In this document: positions 54,156-63,700 of the stretch, piece after piece | Position numbering within the stretch: the first letter of the stretch is position 1 | How the letters are laid out: each line of letters starts with the position of its first letter | Notes under the pieces: generated by a model | What the model was told of the DNA's origin: nothing | Databases searched by the model: none | The model's input: only the letters and a program-made list of their open reading frames with translations | Translations under genes and position numbers: made by a program | Source of the DNA: Fusarium oxysporum f. sp. lycopersici 4287 | Taxonomy: Eukaryota > Ascomycota > Sordariomycetes > Hypocreales > Nectriaceae | Length of the DNA: 64,000 nt | Assembly: GCF_000149955.1 (NCBI RefSeq) | Contig: NC_030988.1 | Span: forward strand, 4,835,245 to 4,899,244 | Direction of reading: 5' to 3'

Positions 54156-57100
54156 TTATTCGGCTCTTCCTCCATCGAGATGTTCCTCTGTTCTGACAAA
54201 GTCCTCCGCAGTGAGTTCCTTGGTCTTTCTCTCTTGAATCCTGTCCTTGATATCAACTAGGCCAACCTGTGTGACGAACTTCTGGAACTGCTGAGCGGGT
54301 AATGCCTTCGTGAGGCCGTCCGCAATCATCTCGGTGGTGGGAGTATGCCGGACCGAGATCCGGTTAGCGAGTGCTTCCTGGCGTAGCCAGTGGTTATGGA
54401 TGTCGACGTGTCGAAGTTTGGTCTGCAGGAGCGCCACGTCGGAATTAATAAGCCGAATGGTCTGCGCGTTATCGCACTGAATGATGATGCTTCTGTTGTC
54501 AAGGGTCACGCCGAGCTCGGTGATTAATCTGGAGATGAACATGGACTCCTTCGCAGCCTGCGCAAGTGCCAGCAACTCCGCCTCTGTTGTAGAGGTAGTC
54601 ACGGTGTCCTGCTTGTTGGCGCGCCATCCAATAGTCCCTCCAAATAGCTTCATCACGTAGGCTTGCGAGCTTTTCCGATCGATTGTGTTGTCGGCAAAGG
54701 AAGCGTCACTGTACACATCAAAAGTGTCTGTTCCGCCGAGTTGTAGTGCAAGTGCCCTGGTGTTTTGCAGATACCGGAATAGGTGGTCCAAGGCCTCATG
54801 GTGATCATCGCTCGGGTTCATGTTGAATCGACAAAGTCGAGAAACAGCAAAGGCAATATCGGGTCGAGTGATTACTGCCAGGTAGAGCACTGATCCGGTC
54901 TTGCGTTGATACTGCTGTATTGACGCTGTTGATGCGCGCTCTTCGTTCGGAAGAAGTTCTTTCGTGGTCATTGGAGTGAGGGAAGGCTTTCCCCCTTGAA
55001 TCCTGAAATGACTAGTGATCTTATCCACGAATGACGATTGCGACAGCCAAATCAGACGTTGGTTTCGGTCGCGAATAATCTCAATTCCAAGAAACCACTG
55101 TAGCATATCTCCTCCAGAGAGTTGGTACTTTTCTCGAAGCTTGCCTATCGTCCATTCGACCGATCTTTGATTGGTCTTCTCGTAGGCAACAATAAGGTCG
55201 TCCACATAGAAGAATATCAATATTCCTCCTTTCGAGAGACAGCATGGCTCGTGAGGTACAGACTTGAACCCAATGTTCGTAAGGGTGGTGGTTAGTTCCT
55301 TTTGCCAAAGTAATGGTGACTGGCGCAAGCCGTATAGTGCTTTCTGAAGTTTGAGGATCAGGCCAGGCTTCCGGTAGCCTCCGGGCATCCGCATATAGAC
55401 GTCCTGTTTCAGTTCAGCATTGACAAAGGCGTTGACGACATCATACTGGAGAAGTTCTAAATCAAAGCGAGCAGCTATAGCCATGAGTGTTCGGAAAGAT
55501 CTGCCGGCAAGTGTGGATGCATAGGTATCCTCGTGTGTCGACTTGGCCTGTTGATCGCCTCGCACAACGAGCCGGGCCTTGCACTTGGTGAACCATCCGT
55601 GCTTGTCGAACTTGTACACATAAACCCACATGCAGTCCAGGAGTTCCTTACCTGCGGCTTCTTCTCTCTGAACCTCACGCCAGGAGCGCATTTCTTTATG
55701 GCTTTCAAGATGAGTCTTTTCTGCCTCGCGGAATAGGTCACCTAGTGGATGGTTCTTGAGGTCTTTATGCCTTTTTGGCAATATTGGCATGTCTCGCCGG
55801 TGTATCCGGCGTTGGCCGTCACCTAAATCTGTCAGCTTTGCAGACTGTGTTTTGCAGTTGGGAGAATCCATCAGCTTAGTAGATTCCCCATGGCTTCCCG
55901 TAGACTGAGGTTCTCCGCTATCAGGGTGGCAGCTGGCCGAGCTCGCCTGCTTCTCGAACTTCCGCTTACTCACCACGTTGCCATTCCAGGTCCCTTTCAC
56001 AGATGCAAGTCGACCGGCATTAAATGCGGCCTCCCAGTAACTGCTCGGAGTTGAAATGACACGAGAGGCTCCATTTGCGCCGTCTCGTCCCGGGGAAGTG
56101 CCAGCGCTAGGTGGGACATGCACCATCTTGGCAGCTCGTAACTGAGGGGGGTTTTCCCCCTCCTTCCTCACGGGAGGTTCTCTGATAGTAGCGACCAGAA
56201 GGGCAGCAGGCCGTAGAGGGCAAGTCTCCGGGGTCAGGTAGGGAGTGAATCGAGCGGTCGTGTAGGGGTGATCAGTCCCGTCAGGCTCTTCTCGATTGCG
56301 ATCTCCTACGACTAGTGTCCTGCCAGTCTCACCCTGCGTAATCGTGGGATCACGTTCAAACCCTCTATGTGGATAACTTGCAGCCTCCCGCTCAAACGCT
56401 AGTCCTTCAGGCAAGGCGCTTAATTCCTCGTCTTCTTCTTGGGTAGAAGCATCCAGATTGATGCTAGATCCCTGTGGGACCTCAGCATCAGTGAGATGCT
56501 GAATAAGTTCTTCCTGGTTTAGTTCTTTTAAATCATCCTTGAGGTGTTGCACATCCCCAGAGAACGTCTCCTTCTCGTTGAAGATCACGTCTCTAGTGGA
56601 GATGACCTTGTTGGTCAACGGATTCCAGACCCTGTAGATGTTTGTCGAGTTATACCCGACCAGGTATCCTATCCACCCTCGGGGATTGAGTCGTTGTCGC
56701 CGATTCTTCTTTTTCAAAGCATCGGTCGTCATCGCGAAGGCTTTACAGCCATACACGCGTAGGTGTGTCTGATCGGGCTTACGCTCCGTGACAACCACGC
56801 CGTCCCTAAAGGCAAAGTAAGTGTAGAAACGCTCATATGGCGTCTTCCAATTGTAGATATACTTGGGTGTCCTATTGTATAGGTATACGGCAGCACGCCA
56901 GATCTCAACCCAAAGGAACGAAGGCAGCTTTGCTCCAGCTCTCATCGCGCGAGCTTTCTCCTTGATCACACCCCCCGAGCGCTCTGCGCCGCCATTTTGA
57001 CTTTGGGCATATGGCGCGGAGGGCTCTAGGCGCATCCCGTTTTTGGTACTGAGGAAGTCACTTACCTGGTGACTATCCGGGATCTCGTTATCACACTCGA

Positions 57101-57995
57101 TGACTTCGGGCCTACACTGGAGTTGTCGCTCTAGTGTTCTGAGTAGATGCTCAAGTGCACCGATAAGCGTTGGTGCAGTTCGATCGGGAAGATAATAGTC
57201 CCAGACATAGCCAGAGTAACGGTCGATGACCAGCATAGCTGAAGTGTAGCCTGGATCCCCACTCATGTCGTGGAAATCAATAGCGAGTCGGATTCCAGCC
57301 TTCTCCGGTGGAACTCGTCTTTGTCGACGGACTTGGCGCTTCACCTTCGCCATTCCACAAGCATCACACTCAACCGTGGAGATCCCTCTGATCTTCACCC
57401 CCCGACATTGGCCCACGAGGTGCTTGAGTGCTTCAGGCCCTGGGTGTCCAAGTCGAAGGTGCCAAAAGGTTTCGTCTCCACTGCGAGGAGGGCGTTTAGT
57501 CCACGAATCATACTGTTTCCGTTTGGCTAGGAATGCCGCTGCCGTTGTTGATTTGTCGATATACTCCAGTACGTACTGGTCGAAATGATCCGTCAATGTG
57601 CAGAGGATTGAATCATCTTTCCTGCGGATTTGGTTGTTATTCCCTTTGGTATCCCAGTAGTAGCCCCTTTTCCGCAACTGGCGGTATGACACAATATTGC
57701 ATGCAAAGTTTACGCAATGAGCTACATCTCGCAATCTGAGAAGAGAGGGTCCTTGAGGTCCTTGAACGCGAATATCCACGTTCCCGTACCCGTGAATGGC
57801 CACTGGTGACTCCCCTGCGTAGACGAAGTCTCCAGACGGTGCCGGTCGGTAGTTGAGGAACCTGCACACTTCATTGAAGATATGGATTGTCGATCCAGAG
57901 TCAAGGATGGCAGAATGTCTGAGAGGGTAGGGGGCACAGTTGAAGGCTGCGATAAAGTTATGCGTCACTAGGTAGGTTGCCTTGACGTGTGCCAT
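54156..57995 (-). CDS. Copia pol polyprotein
   Basis: 1279 aa, unbroken. The protease active site is ILDSGSTIHI (about residue 32). The integrase zinc site is HLRLGHPGPEALKHL ... CDACGMAK. The DDE core is RLAIDFHDMSG, VIECDNEIP and NGGAERSGGVIKEKAR. Reverse transcriptase has KARLVVRGDQQ, LQYDVVNAFVNAEL and the FYVDDLIVAY box. RNase H has DVYSDASFAD, STTEAELLALAQ and IQCDNAQTIRL. Integrase before RT defines Copia. It starts at an ATG 12 bases after the gag stop in the same frame, so the product may be made as a gag-pol fusion by readthrough or by reinitiation. All catalytic residues are present, so the element may be active. Confidence 0.96.
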   Translation of the reverse strand: MAHVKATYLVTHNFIAAFNCAPYPLRHSAILDSGSTIHIFNEVCRFLNYRPAPSGDFVYAGESPVAIHGYGNVDIRVQGPQGPSLLRLRDVAHCVNFACNIVSYRQLRKRGYYWDTKGNNNQIRRKDDSILCTLTDHFDQYVLEYIDKSTTAAAFLAKRKQYDSWTKRPPRSGDETFWHLRLGHPGPEALKHLVGQCRGVKIRGISTVECDACGMAKVKRQVRRQRRVPPEKAGIRLAIDFHDMSGDPGYTSAMLVIDRYSGYVWDYYLPDRTAPTLIGALEHLLRTLERQLQCRPEVIECDNEIPDSHQVSDFLSTKNGMRLEPSAPYAQSQNGGAERSGGVIKEKARAMRAGAKLPSFLWVEIWRAAVYLYNRTPKYIYNWKTPYERFYTYFAFRDGVVVTERKPDQTHLRVYGCKAFAMTTDALKKKNRRQRLNPRGWIGYLVGYNSTNIYRVWNPLTNKVISTRDVIFNEKETFSGDVQHLKDDLKELNQEELIQHLTDAEVPQGSSINLDASTQEEDEELSALPEGLAFEREAASYPHRGFERDPTITQGETGRTLVVGDRNREEPDGTDHPYTTARFTPYLTPETCPLRPAALLVATIREPPVRKEGENPPQLRAAKMVHVPPSAGTSPGRDGANGASRVISTPSSYWEAAFNAGRLASVKGTWNGNVVSKRKFEKQASSASCHPDSGEPQSTGSHGESTKLMDSPNCKTQSAKLTDLGDGQRRIHRRDMPILPKRHKDLKNHPLGDLFREAEKTHLESHKEMRSWREVQREEAAGKELLDCMWVYVYKFDKHGWFTKCKARLVVRGDQQAKSTHEDTYASTLAGRSFRTLMAIAARFDLELLQYDVVNAFVNAELKQDVYMRMPGGYRKPGLILKLQKALYGLRQSPLLWQKELTTTLTNIGFKSVPHEPCCLSKGGILIFFYVDDLIVAYEKTNQRSVEWTIGKLREKYQLSGGDMLQWFLGIEIIRDRNQRLIWLSQSSFVDKITSHFRIQGGKPSLTPMTTKELLPNEERASTASIQQYQRKTGSVLYLAVITRPDIAFAVSRLCRFNMNPSDDHHEALDHLFRYLQNTRALALQLGGTDTFDVYSDASFADNTIDRKSSQAYVMKLFGGTIGWRANKQDTVTTSTTEAELLALAQAAKESMFISRLITELGVTLDNRSIIIQCDNAQTIRLINSDVALLQTKLRHVDIHNHWLRQEALANRISVRHTPTTEMIADGLTKALPAQQFQKFVTQVGLVDIKDRIQERKTKELTAEDFVRTEEHLDGGRAE

Positions 57996-58007
57996 ACCCC
58001 GCCCAAG

Positions 58008-59249
58008 TCACTCGTCCTGAGTGGTTCTGTCTCTACTTTTGGACAATCGTTTGACTTCCTCCACCAAACCAGTATCGTTCTTGAGACGGTCATTTATTAA
58101 TCGTTGTATCGCTTGGTTGGGCTCCCATCCTTCGGTTTTCTGGGCTGGGAATAAGTACCAGCAGCCTTTCCAGTCATGGAAACCTAAACATCCTCGACAA
58201 GTAGGGCCATCCGGGTTCGGATTGACGGTCGTCTCTGCTCGTTTTCGTTTTATTGATACTCCCCTTCCGCCGCCTCGTGCTCTACGCCCACGGCCTTGGC
58301 CTCGCGTATCTCGATGTGCATAGGATGTTTCGTCCGTCGCCCAATCTGAGGCGTCTCCTTGGACTTCAATAGTGTCATTATCGCGGTCTGTGATTGCAGG
58401 TCTGTCGTTCCTGGATGCAGCACCGTATGTGGCTGCGAATGCGCCTCTCTTGATTCCTGACGGCCTTCCGCTGGGGTTGGCCATCTTGGCCTCATATCGG
58501 ATGTCGGCAGCCACCTCTCGATAGTTGAGTGTATTATTGAGGATCTGAGGGCGTCGGTGTTGTCGGAAAGTAGATGCCCAGCTGGGGAGAACGTGGTACA
58601 TTGCTCGATTCAGATCTTCTGCCCAGCATTGCGCGTCAAGAGCATCGGGGACTTTCTTGCTGATCGCTTCGGCCATGATCGTCTCCCACTGAGTAACCCA
58701 GTCGTCGAGCTTGTTGATTTTTGGGGTTATCTGTACGATTTTGTGGTACTTATCGCGCGCTTCTGGTCGGAGGCGTTCGTTGTATACTACTCCAGATCTT
58801 CGTAGCTCTTGATACCACTTATCCAATCGGTCTCCCGTGATGCAGGATGTCTTCTGATACGTGGCCGAGACTGTCTTGAGGACAAACCCGACCAGCTTCT
58901 GCTCCTGCTTCTTTGTCTCTCTATATGCCGTCTCTTTCAGGGAGTAGATCCTGAGGTCGTGCTCGTATTCTGCTCTTCCTTCAGGCGAGAGTTCTCCAAT
59001 TCGTCGAGGCGGTACGTAATCTGAACCAGGCGTCATCGTGCCGCTCTCGGGATCGTCCGGATCCGCTTGTCTGGGGTAGTCCCGGATTTCTGGAAGTTCT
59101 GGTCGGTGAGGCCATCGGATACGGTCGTTTGGGTCGATGTACTGCCACAGGTCGTAGGCGTGTGCCAGTTTCTTGAACTCATTGGACCAGGAATCCCAAT
59201 CCTCCGGAGACGCGTAGGTGATGGTCCTTTCAGCGTGTTTCGTCGCCAT
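58008..59249 (-). CDS. Copia gag
   Basis: 413 aa from the ATG at 59249. The frame is open up to 59327 but that part overlaps the LTR. It starts MATKHAERTITYASPEDW. The body is a Ty1/Copia-type capsid, helical and charged, and includes the LDxWYQEL-like DKWYQELRRSG and WVTQWETIMAEA. A basic Gly/Arg-rich stretch (GRRARGGGRG) precedes a CCHC-type zinc knuckle, CRGCLGFHDWKGC (CX2CX3HX4C). It ends with TGA at 58008-58010, in frame with pol. It forms the virus-like particle in this family. Confidence 0.9.
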   Translation of the reverse strand: MATKHAERTITYASPEDWDSWSNEFKKLAHAYDLWQYIDPNDRIRWPHRPELPEIRDYPRQADPDDPESGTMTPGSDYVPPRRIGELSPEGRAEYEHDLRIYSLKETAYRETKKQEQKLVGFVLKTVSATYQKTSCITGDRLDKWYQELRRSGVVYNERLRPEARDKYHKIVQITPKINKLDDWVTQWETIMAEAISKKVPDALDAQCWAEDLNRAMYHVLPSWASTFRQHRRPQILNNTLNYREVAADIRYEAKMANPSGRPSGIKRGAFAATYGAASRNDRPAITDRDNDTIEVQGDASDWATDETSYAHRDTRGQGRGRRARGGGRGVSIKRKRAETTVNPNPDGPTCRGCLGFHDWKGCWYLFPAQKTEGWEPNQAIQRLINDRLKNDTGLVEEVKRLSKSRDRTTQDE

Positions 59250-59301
59250 CGTGATAGAATGAACCGAAGGTCGTATGCGTTTAGGTGCGCGGGTCGCTGA
59301 G

Positions 59302-59321
59302 ATGCAATTGAGACTCTTAAT
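59302..59321 (-). promoter_or_regulatory. primer-binding site, probable half-tRNA type
   Basis: Directly inside the 5' LTR. The minus strand reads ATTAAGAGTCTCAATTG. The plus strand, TTGAGACTCTTAAT, matches the 5' stem and loop of a tRNA-Lys(CUU) anticodon arm up to about position 39, as in Drosophila copia-type half-tRNA priming. The tRNA match is from memory. Confidence 0.5.
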
Positions 59322-59471
59322 TGTCAAACATTACGTGTATTCGGTTCATTGATGTGAATTGGTGTATTCCTGTTGTGTTGTGTTGAAATCTACCCCTTAG
59401 AGGTTTTACCATTTCGGCTGTAATCTTAAAGTATCCCTGCTTGCACGTGAGGCCCCAGCATCTGTTCAACA
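59322..59471 (-). repeat. 5' LTR of the Copia element
   Basis: 150 bp, identical by eye to 53927-54076. It carries the promoter. Confidence 0.95.
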
Positions 59472-59476
59472 ATAGC
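59472..59476. repeat. right target-site duplication of the Copia element
   Basis: ATAGC, same as 53922-53926. Confidence 0.93.
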
Positions 59477-59679
59477 CCATTCGTGGTGCCCAAAGTCGGC
59501 TGAATCGGACTTTACTCTGCAGTATACAGGTTACTCGCGGCCAGTTTCCAACTTGAGGGAAGTGATGAGTCCAAAAACCACTTTCAGTGCCATATAAAGT
59601 GGCACAATGAGTACCCAGTTGGTAAGTCTTCCTCGCACTCACGTTGGGGAACGCTCTCGATACCAGTTTCATAGAGCCA

Positions 59680-61389
59680 ATGGATGACTACGAACACTTT
59701 CAGCATCTCGCGTTACGGCCACACACCAAAACGTCGCTGGCACTGATGTCGGCAGCCACGCGCGTAGCCCATAGACGATTTGAAAATTGTACTTCCAGAC
59801 TTCTTTCTACTGATTTAACATCATTTCCGCCTCACCAACTGGCTACTCAGGAAGATGTCGACGAGTCTTTACGAGACTTGGTCGGTCCGGTGGATGAAAC
59901 CTGGACTCAACGTGTAAACAAGTTGTCGCAATTGAAGCGCCCCCCGGAAGACAGCAGGATCACCCAGTCGATGTGGTATCTGCTACGCGGTGGCCACCTT
60001 GATTTCGGGATTGTGGAGGATTACCTACAACTACTAAGGTCCACAAGCCACCATGTAGAGATAGCTCCAGCTCGGATGCTTCGGCACGATCAAAACTGTA
60101 TTCAAGAGACGGAAGGGATTGACCATCCCATCATCATTCCGTTCTGTCATGAAAACAACTGGGCGTTTGCTGTTGCGTACTCAGACTGCGTCCACTGGTA
60201 TGATAGTACTCCCAATACTGCTACCCTTGTACCTCCCATTGCCGGTGCCCGACCCGTCGTAGAAGGGTGGCGGGGGCCTCAGAATAATAGCCTGACAAAT
60301 TCAGGCGTGTTCATGCTTATGGGCATCAAGCTTATATTACAGCGCAAACCTCATCTAAGCCAAAGGGTCGCAGATGAGCTCAACCAGTCTTTCCGTTCTT
60401 GTATATTTATCGAACTTCTTTGTCAAAAGGTTCAGCCGACCTCTACAGACCTACATCGTATCAGTTTAGAGCAAGTGTTAGATACAGGATACTTATCCTC
60501 AACCGCCGACCAGATAAGCCACCGACATGCGTTACCTGATGGACAACAAGAATCGTCCTTCTTCGAAGATGCGATGGCTGCGACAATAAGTGCAACTCGA
60601 GCCATTTCCTCGGCATCTTCTGTGATATGTCAAGCGGAAGAAGCCAACGCTATGAGCAGAAACCCAGAGCTGGGACCCGCCACGGACCCTGGCCGCCCCC
60701 CAGGACTTTCCAGTTTACAGCCACAGCATCCGGCCAAGACGTCGCGCAAGAGAAGGTCGCAACCAAGGGCCACAAGTGAGAGAGCAGAAGGCGGCGTACA
60801 GCGAATTTTGGATGATCGTAAAGTTATTTTAGATAATCTCTCACATGCCATACACTTCAAACGATCTGCCCTAGTGTCCTTTGCAGATGATCCGATTGTT
60901 CTCAGGGCACTTCTAAGGTATTCAAGGACCAGTGGGAATCTTCATCGTCGCTACCACGCTGTCCTTTTCCACTGGATGGCGGAAGATAACGAGCGAATAA
61001 TAGAAATGAAATCAGCGATGGGGGAGGATGCTGAGAAACGCATCAAGAGAGATTTATGGAGTTGTAACTTCTGGAAAAAGGTAAGTGATATTGGTATGAA
61101 ACACGGCTTGGGGCCCTTGGTACCACTTTGTGCATTTGTAAATGACTTTAGCGGTTACCGGTTGTCAGAGGACGCCCAGGGTCCACTGATTAAAGAACTT
61201 GAAAATCGGTTGCAAAACGAAACCGACATGTTGCGTATATGGCTTCAAGATGCACGAGGACTGTGCGAGGCCATATTAGTAGGACCCACGCCTGTTGCTT
61301 CCTTCAACATTGATAAATATAACTTTCAGGCTGAGTTCGACATGACCGACGATCAATTTCGATTCTATGTTTGTTCAGGGCTCAACTAG
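59680..61389 (+). CDS. Ulp1/C48-peptidase-like protein lacking catalytic residues
   Basis: 569 aa from the ATG at 59680; the frame is open a little further upstream. Residues about 95-215 resemble a Ulp1-type SUMO-protease fold: MWYLLRGGHLDFGIVEDYL, then IIIPFCHENNWAFAVAYSD, VHWYDSTP and GPQNNSLTNSGVFMLMGIKL. In active family members the NNW site is HW (His), and the last motif is QxNxxDCGVF with a catalytic Cys. Here these are Asn160 and Ser208, and only Asp175 remains. The C-terminal 250 residues are basic then helical (KTSRKRRSQPRATSER, LLRYSRTSGNLHRRYHAVLF). It is probably a pseudo-protease. The Copia element sits about 200 bp upstream, in its promoter. Confidence 0.55.
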   Translation: MDDYEHFQHLALRPHTKTSLALMSAATRVAHRRFENCTSRLLSTDLTSFPPHQLATQEDVDESLRDLVGPVDETWTQRVNKLSQLKRPPEDSRITQSMWYLLRGGHLDFGIVEDYLQLLRSTSHHVEIAPARMLRHDQNCIQETEGIDHPIIIPFCHENNWAFAVAYSDCVHWYDSTPNTATLVPPIAGARPVVEGWRGPQNNSLTNSGVFMLMGIKLILQRKPHLSQRVADELNQSFRSCIFIELLCQKVQPTSTDLHRISLEQVLDTGYLSSTADQISHRHALPDGQQESSFFEDAMAATISATRAISSASSVICQAEEANAMSRNPELGPATDPGRPPGLSSLQPQHPAKTSRKRRSQPRATSERAEGGVQRILDDRKVILDNLSHAIHFKRSALVSFADDPIVLRALLRYSRTSGNLHRRYHAVLFHWMAEDNERIIEMKSAMGEDAEKRIKRDLWSCNFWKKVSDIGMKHGLGPLVPLCAFVNDFSGYRLSEDAQGPLIKELENRLQNETDMLRIWLQDARGLCEAILVGPTPVASFNIDKYNFQAEFDMTDDQFRFYVCSGLN

Positions 61390-62570
61390 GCAGAGAATCC
61401 AATAGGTTCTAAAGTAACCTTCCCAACAAGTCGAGGCAGCTCAAGAAGTTTGGATCAAATAGCATCGAACAGTCTATGCATAGGGTTTCTTCCATTTGAG
61501 TTCATTGACCAAGTGCGCATGAGTCACCAGCTATCATGAGTTACGTAACAGGCCTGTGAGCGGAAGATTAGTGACGTTGGGGCTACGTTCTTTGTGTCAT
61601 GTTCACTTTAGATGATGTAGATTCTATACGGTGATTTAATCTTGGTGCCAATATGCATAAGTTATTAGTAGACCTTCTCAGAATTGAGTTAGAAATAGTG
61701 GATCAATCGATATCTACATTTTCCGTGCGCGCGCTAAGGCATTTCGAAGCTACTCAATTCACGGCCAGAAAGTGCCAGAACCTGTCTGCAGGTATGTAGT
61801 TTAGAGATGACTGGTCTGTTCTGGTGGCATTGCGACTTCATTAAGCAGTGTATGATGGTGATGATAGAATGAGTTCAAGCTTTCCGAGTCAACGTCTTAC
61901 CAAATTTAGAAAGTACCGAAACGATCCATAATTATGCGGTCGCTAATTTCTATAGCTGCTGCTGTATTGTCACTAACTTCGGCTTCTTTAGATAGTATAG
62001 TATGTACTAAAAGTCTAGATCGTCATATTGGGTTGGAGTCCGGATTTAGTCCCGATGCGATGTGCTGGATATAAAACAGCAAATATTGACCTTGAAAAAG
62101 CCAAACATGAGAAGCAGCGTGCCATGATAATTCGCAAACATAAGGAAAAATATGGCGATTATTATCACAAAATTTGAATAAGGCTCTGGCCTGCGTCCTC
62201 TTTCTTCTTCTTTTTCTTCTTTTTTTTTCGGGGTTCTTAAGAATTCATTTAATAAATACGTTACGTCCAGAACACGCTTGGCTCGGTTGACTGGCTTCGG
62301 GTGGAATTGTACGTCTTACATTCATTGTATGTGAACTGAAATAAGTATAATATCATACTGCCAATTGTGGCCTCTCTTGTGCTTGTCTGCATTTGTAGAC
62401 GCTAAGACTCAGTGTGATCAATGGAAGAGCTGCTAATTTCATCTTCGCTGCGCTTCCAAATTACTCAACTAAATTTGACGCAACAGGTCCGAATAGGCTT
62501 GGCCCCAAGTTATATAGGATCTGATGAGGCCCGCAAGATCCTAGATCCCTCAAACCATCTAACCTAAAAT
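61390..62570. other. intergenic, no gene seen
   Basis: No ORF of note. A pyrimidine/T-rich tract lies at about 62198-62229. Confidence 0.45.
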
Positions 62571-63407
62571 ATGAAGGCAGTTCTATGGCTCTGGTATGTT
62601 TCGCTGGCAGAAGCCACCTGCACTTCCAACTATGCCATATGGATCTCGCAGGACAGGGCTAAACTAAGCGAGACGTTGGGGCAAGCTCTGCCTAAGCTGG
62701 ACTATGACGATATTTCAATCCTTAATCCTGGTGTTGATGTCGGTATGGCGGCTGTTCCTGGAAAGCGATACAAGATCCCTTACCATGCAAATATGGCACT
62801 CATTCCACCAGCTTCGTGGTCTGACAATTGTCCAAAAACGTTGGAGCTTCATGGTGCCAAGTCAGAAACGCTTGAAGTCTTCCATCAGCCATCTTCGACA
62901 CCTGAAGGAGTTAGCCATAACCCGTCTGTATCTAAACTGGCTCAATCACCGGTGCACACGGAAGCCTCTGGTAGCGGTCTGATACCAAGAGCAGCGTCTG
63001 TCACGACCGCTGAAGTTTCTAAAACAGTAGGGACATCCGTCACTATTGAGACACGAACAAAGCCGCACGCAGCGACAGGCACAGCCAGCTCTATGTTATG
63101 CTGGGAAGAGACCCACCCGTCGGTCTCTGACTTTGTTTCAAGTCCAGCGTCCAGGATTGAGTTTGCCAGGTCGTTTTGTGACAGGTTCCAGGAGGCTACT
63201 TTTGACGCAGCGCATCCCATCCAACCATTGCCCTACGGCGACACGTTGATTGGAATCCAGGTATTGCCCTCCTGTCCAAACCATTCAATTGGGGCGAAAG
63301 ACATGGATTCATGCCGTCGAGTGCTTGAGAACCTCAACCATAAATGCCCGAAAGCGGGCGGGACATATAGCAACCATTGCGTGCTGTACTACTTCGTCAA
63401 ACGGTAA
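62571..63407 (+). CDS. LysM-like secreted protein
   Basis: 278 aa, ATG at 62571. The N-terminus (MKAVLWLWYVSLAEATC) is a short signal peptide. Residues about 17-75 resemble a LysM domain: LSETLGQALPKLDYDDISIL, then NPGVD and GKRYKIPYHANM. LysM domains bind chitin-type glycans. A Ser/Thr/Pro-rich linker (about 95-165) leads to a Cys-containing C-terminal domain (SFCDRFQEATF, VLPSCPNH, MDSCRRVLENLNHKCPKAGG, YSNHCVLYYF). That end resembles the C-terminal region of fungal secreted proteins found near LysM/chitinase genes. An effector or cell-wall role is inferred. The ORF is intact with no intron. Confidence 0.65.
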   Translation: MKAVLWLWYVSLAEATCTSNYAIWISQDRAKLSETLGQALPKLDYDDISILNPGVDVGMAAVPGKRYKIPYHANMALIPPASWSDNCPKTLELHGAKSETLEVFHQPSSTPEGVSHNPSVSKLAQSPVHTEASGSGLIPRAASVTTAEVSKTVGTSVTIETRTKPHAATGTASSMLCWEETHPSVSDFVSSPASRIEFARSFCDRFQEATFDAAHPIQPLPYGDTLIGIQVLPSCPNHSIGAKDMDSCRRVLENLNHKCPKAGGTYSNHCVLYYFVKR

Positions 63408-63700
63408 ATTGTTCTGAGCAAATACACCTAGATAATTTCATTTGATACATATTACATTTAAGCTTCAGGCGCCATACCGTGATCCATTACCGGATGGATT
63501 GGATGTCACGGTGCATGCATTGTGTGAGCTCATGCAGGCATGTCCTTGATTTACTACCATACAGGGTTCATAACTACATGTAACTTCATGTCCTTTTAAA
63601 TATAAGCCGGGATAGCGGACTAAACCTCGAAAGCAAAGGCATGAACTACCATATCGCCCACAAAGCTCAGGAGATCCATCCTTCACATTATGCCGATCAA
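63408..63700. other. convergent 3' flanks, no gene seen
   Basis: Only a 79-codon minus ORF without domain content. Confidence 0.4.

Larger units (their letters stand above)
53927..59471 (-). mobile_element. complete Ty1/Copia LTR retrotransposon
   Basis: A 5545-bp element on the minus strand: two identical 150-bp LTRs, 5-bp target duplication, primer-binding site, gag, pol in the order protease-integrase-RT-RNase H, and polypurine tract. There are no disabling stops apart from the single TGA between gag and pol. Identical LTRs mean very recent insertion. Confidence 0.97.

Noticed and set aside
54156..59249. Many plus-strand ORFs opposite the Copia element
   Set aside because: Antisense shadows of gag and pol.
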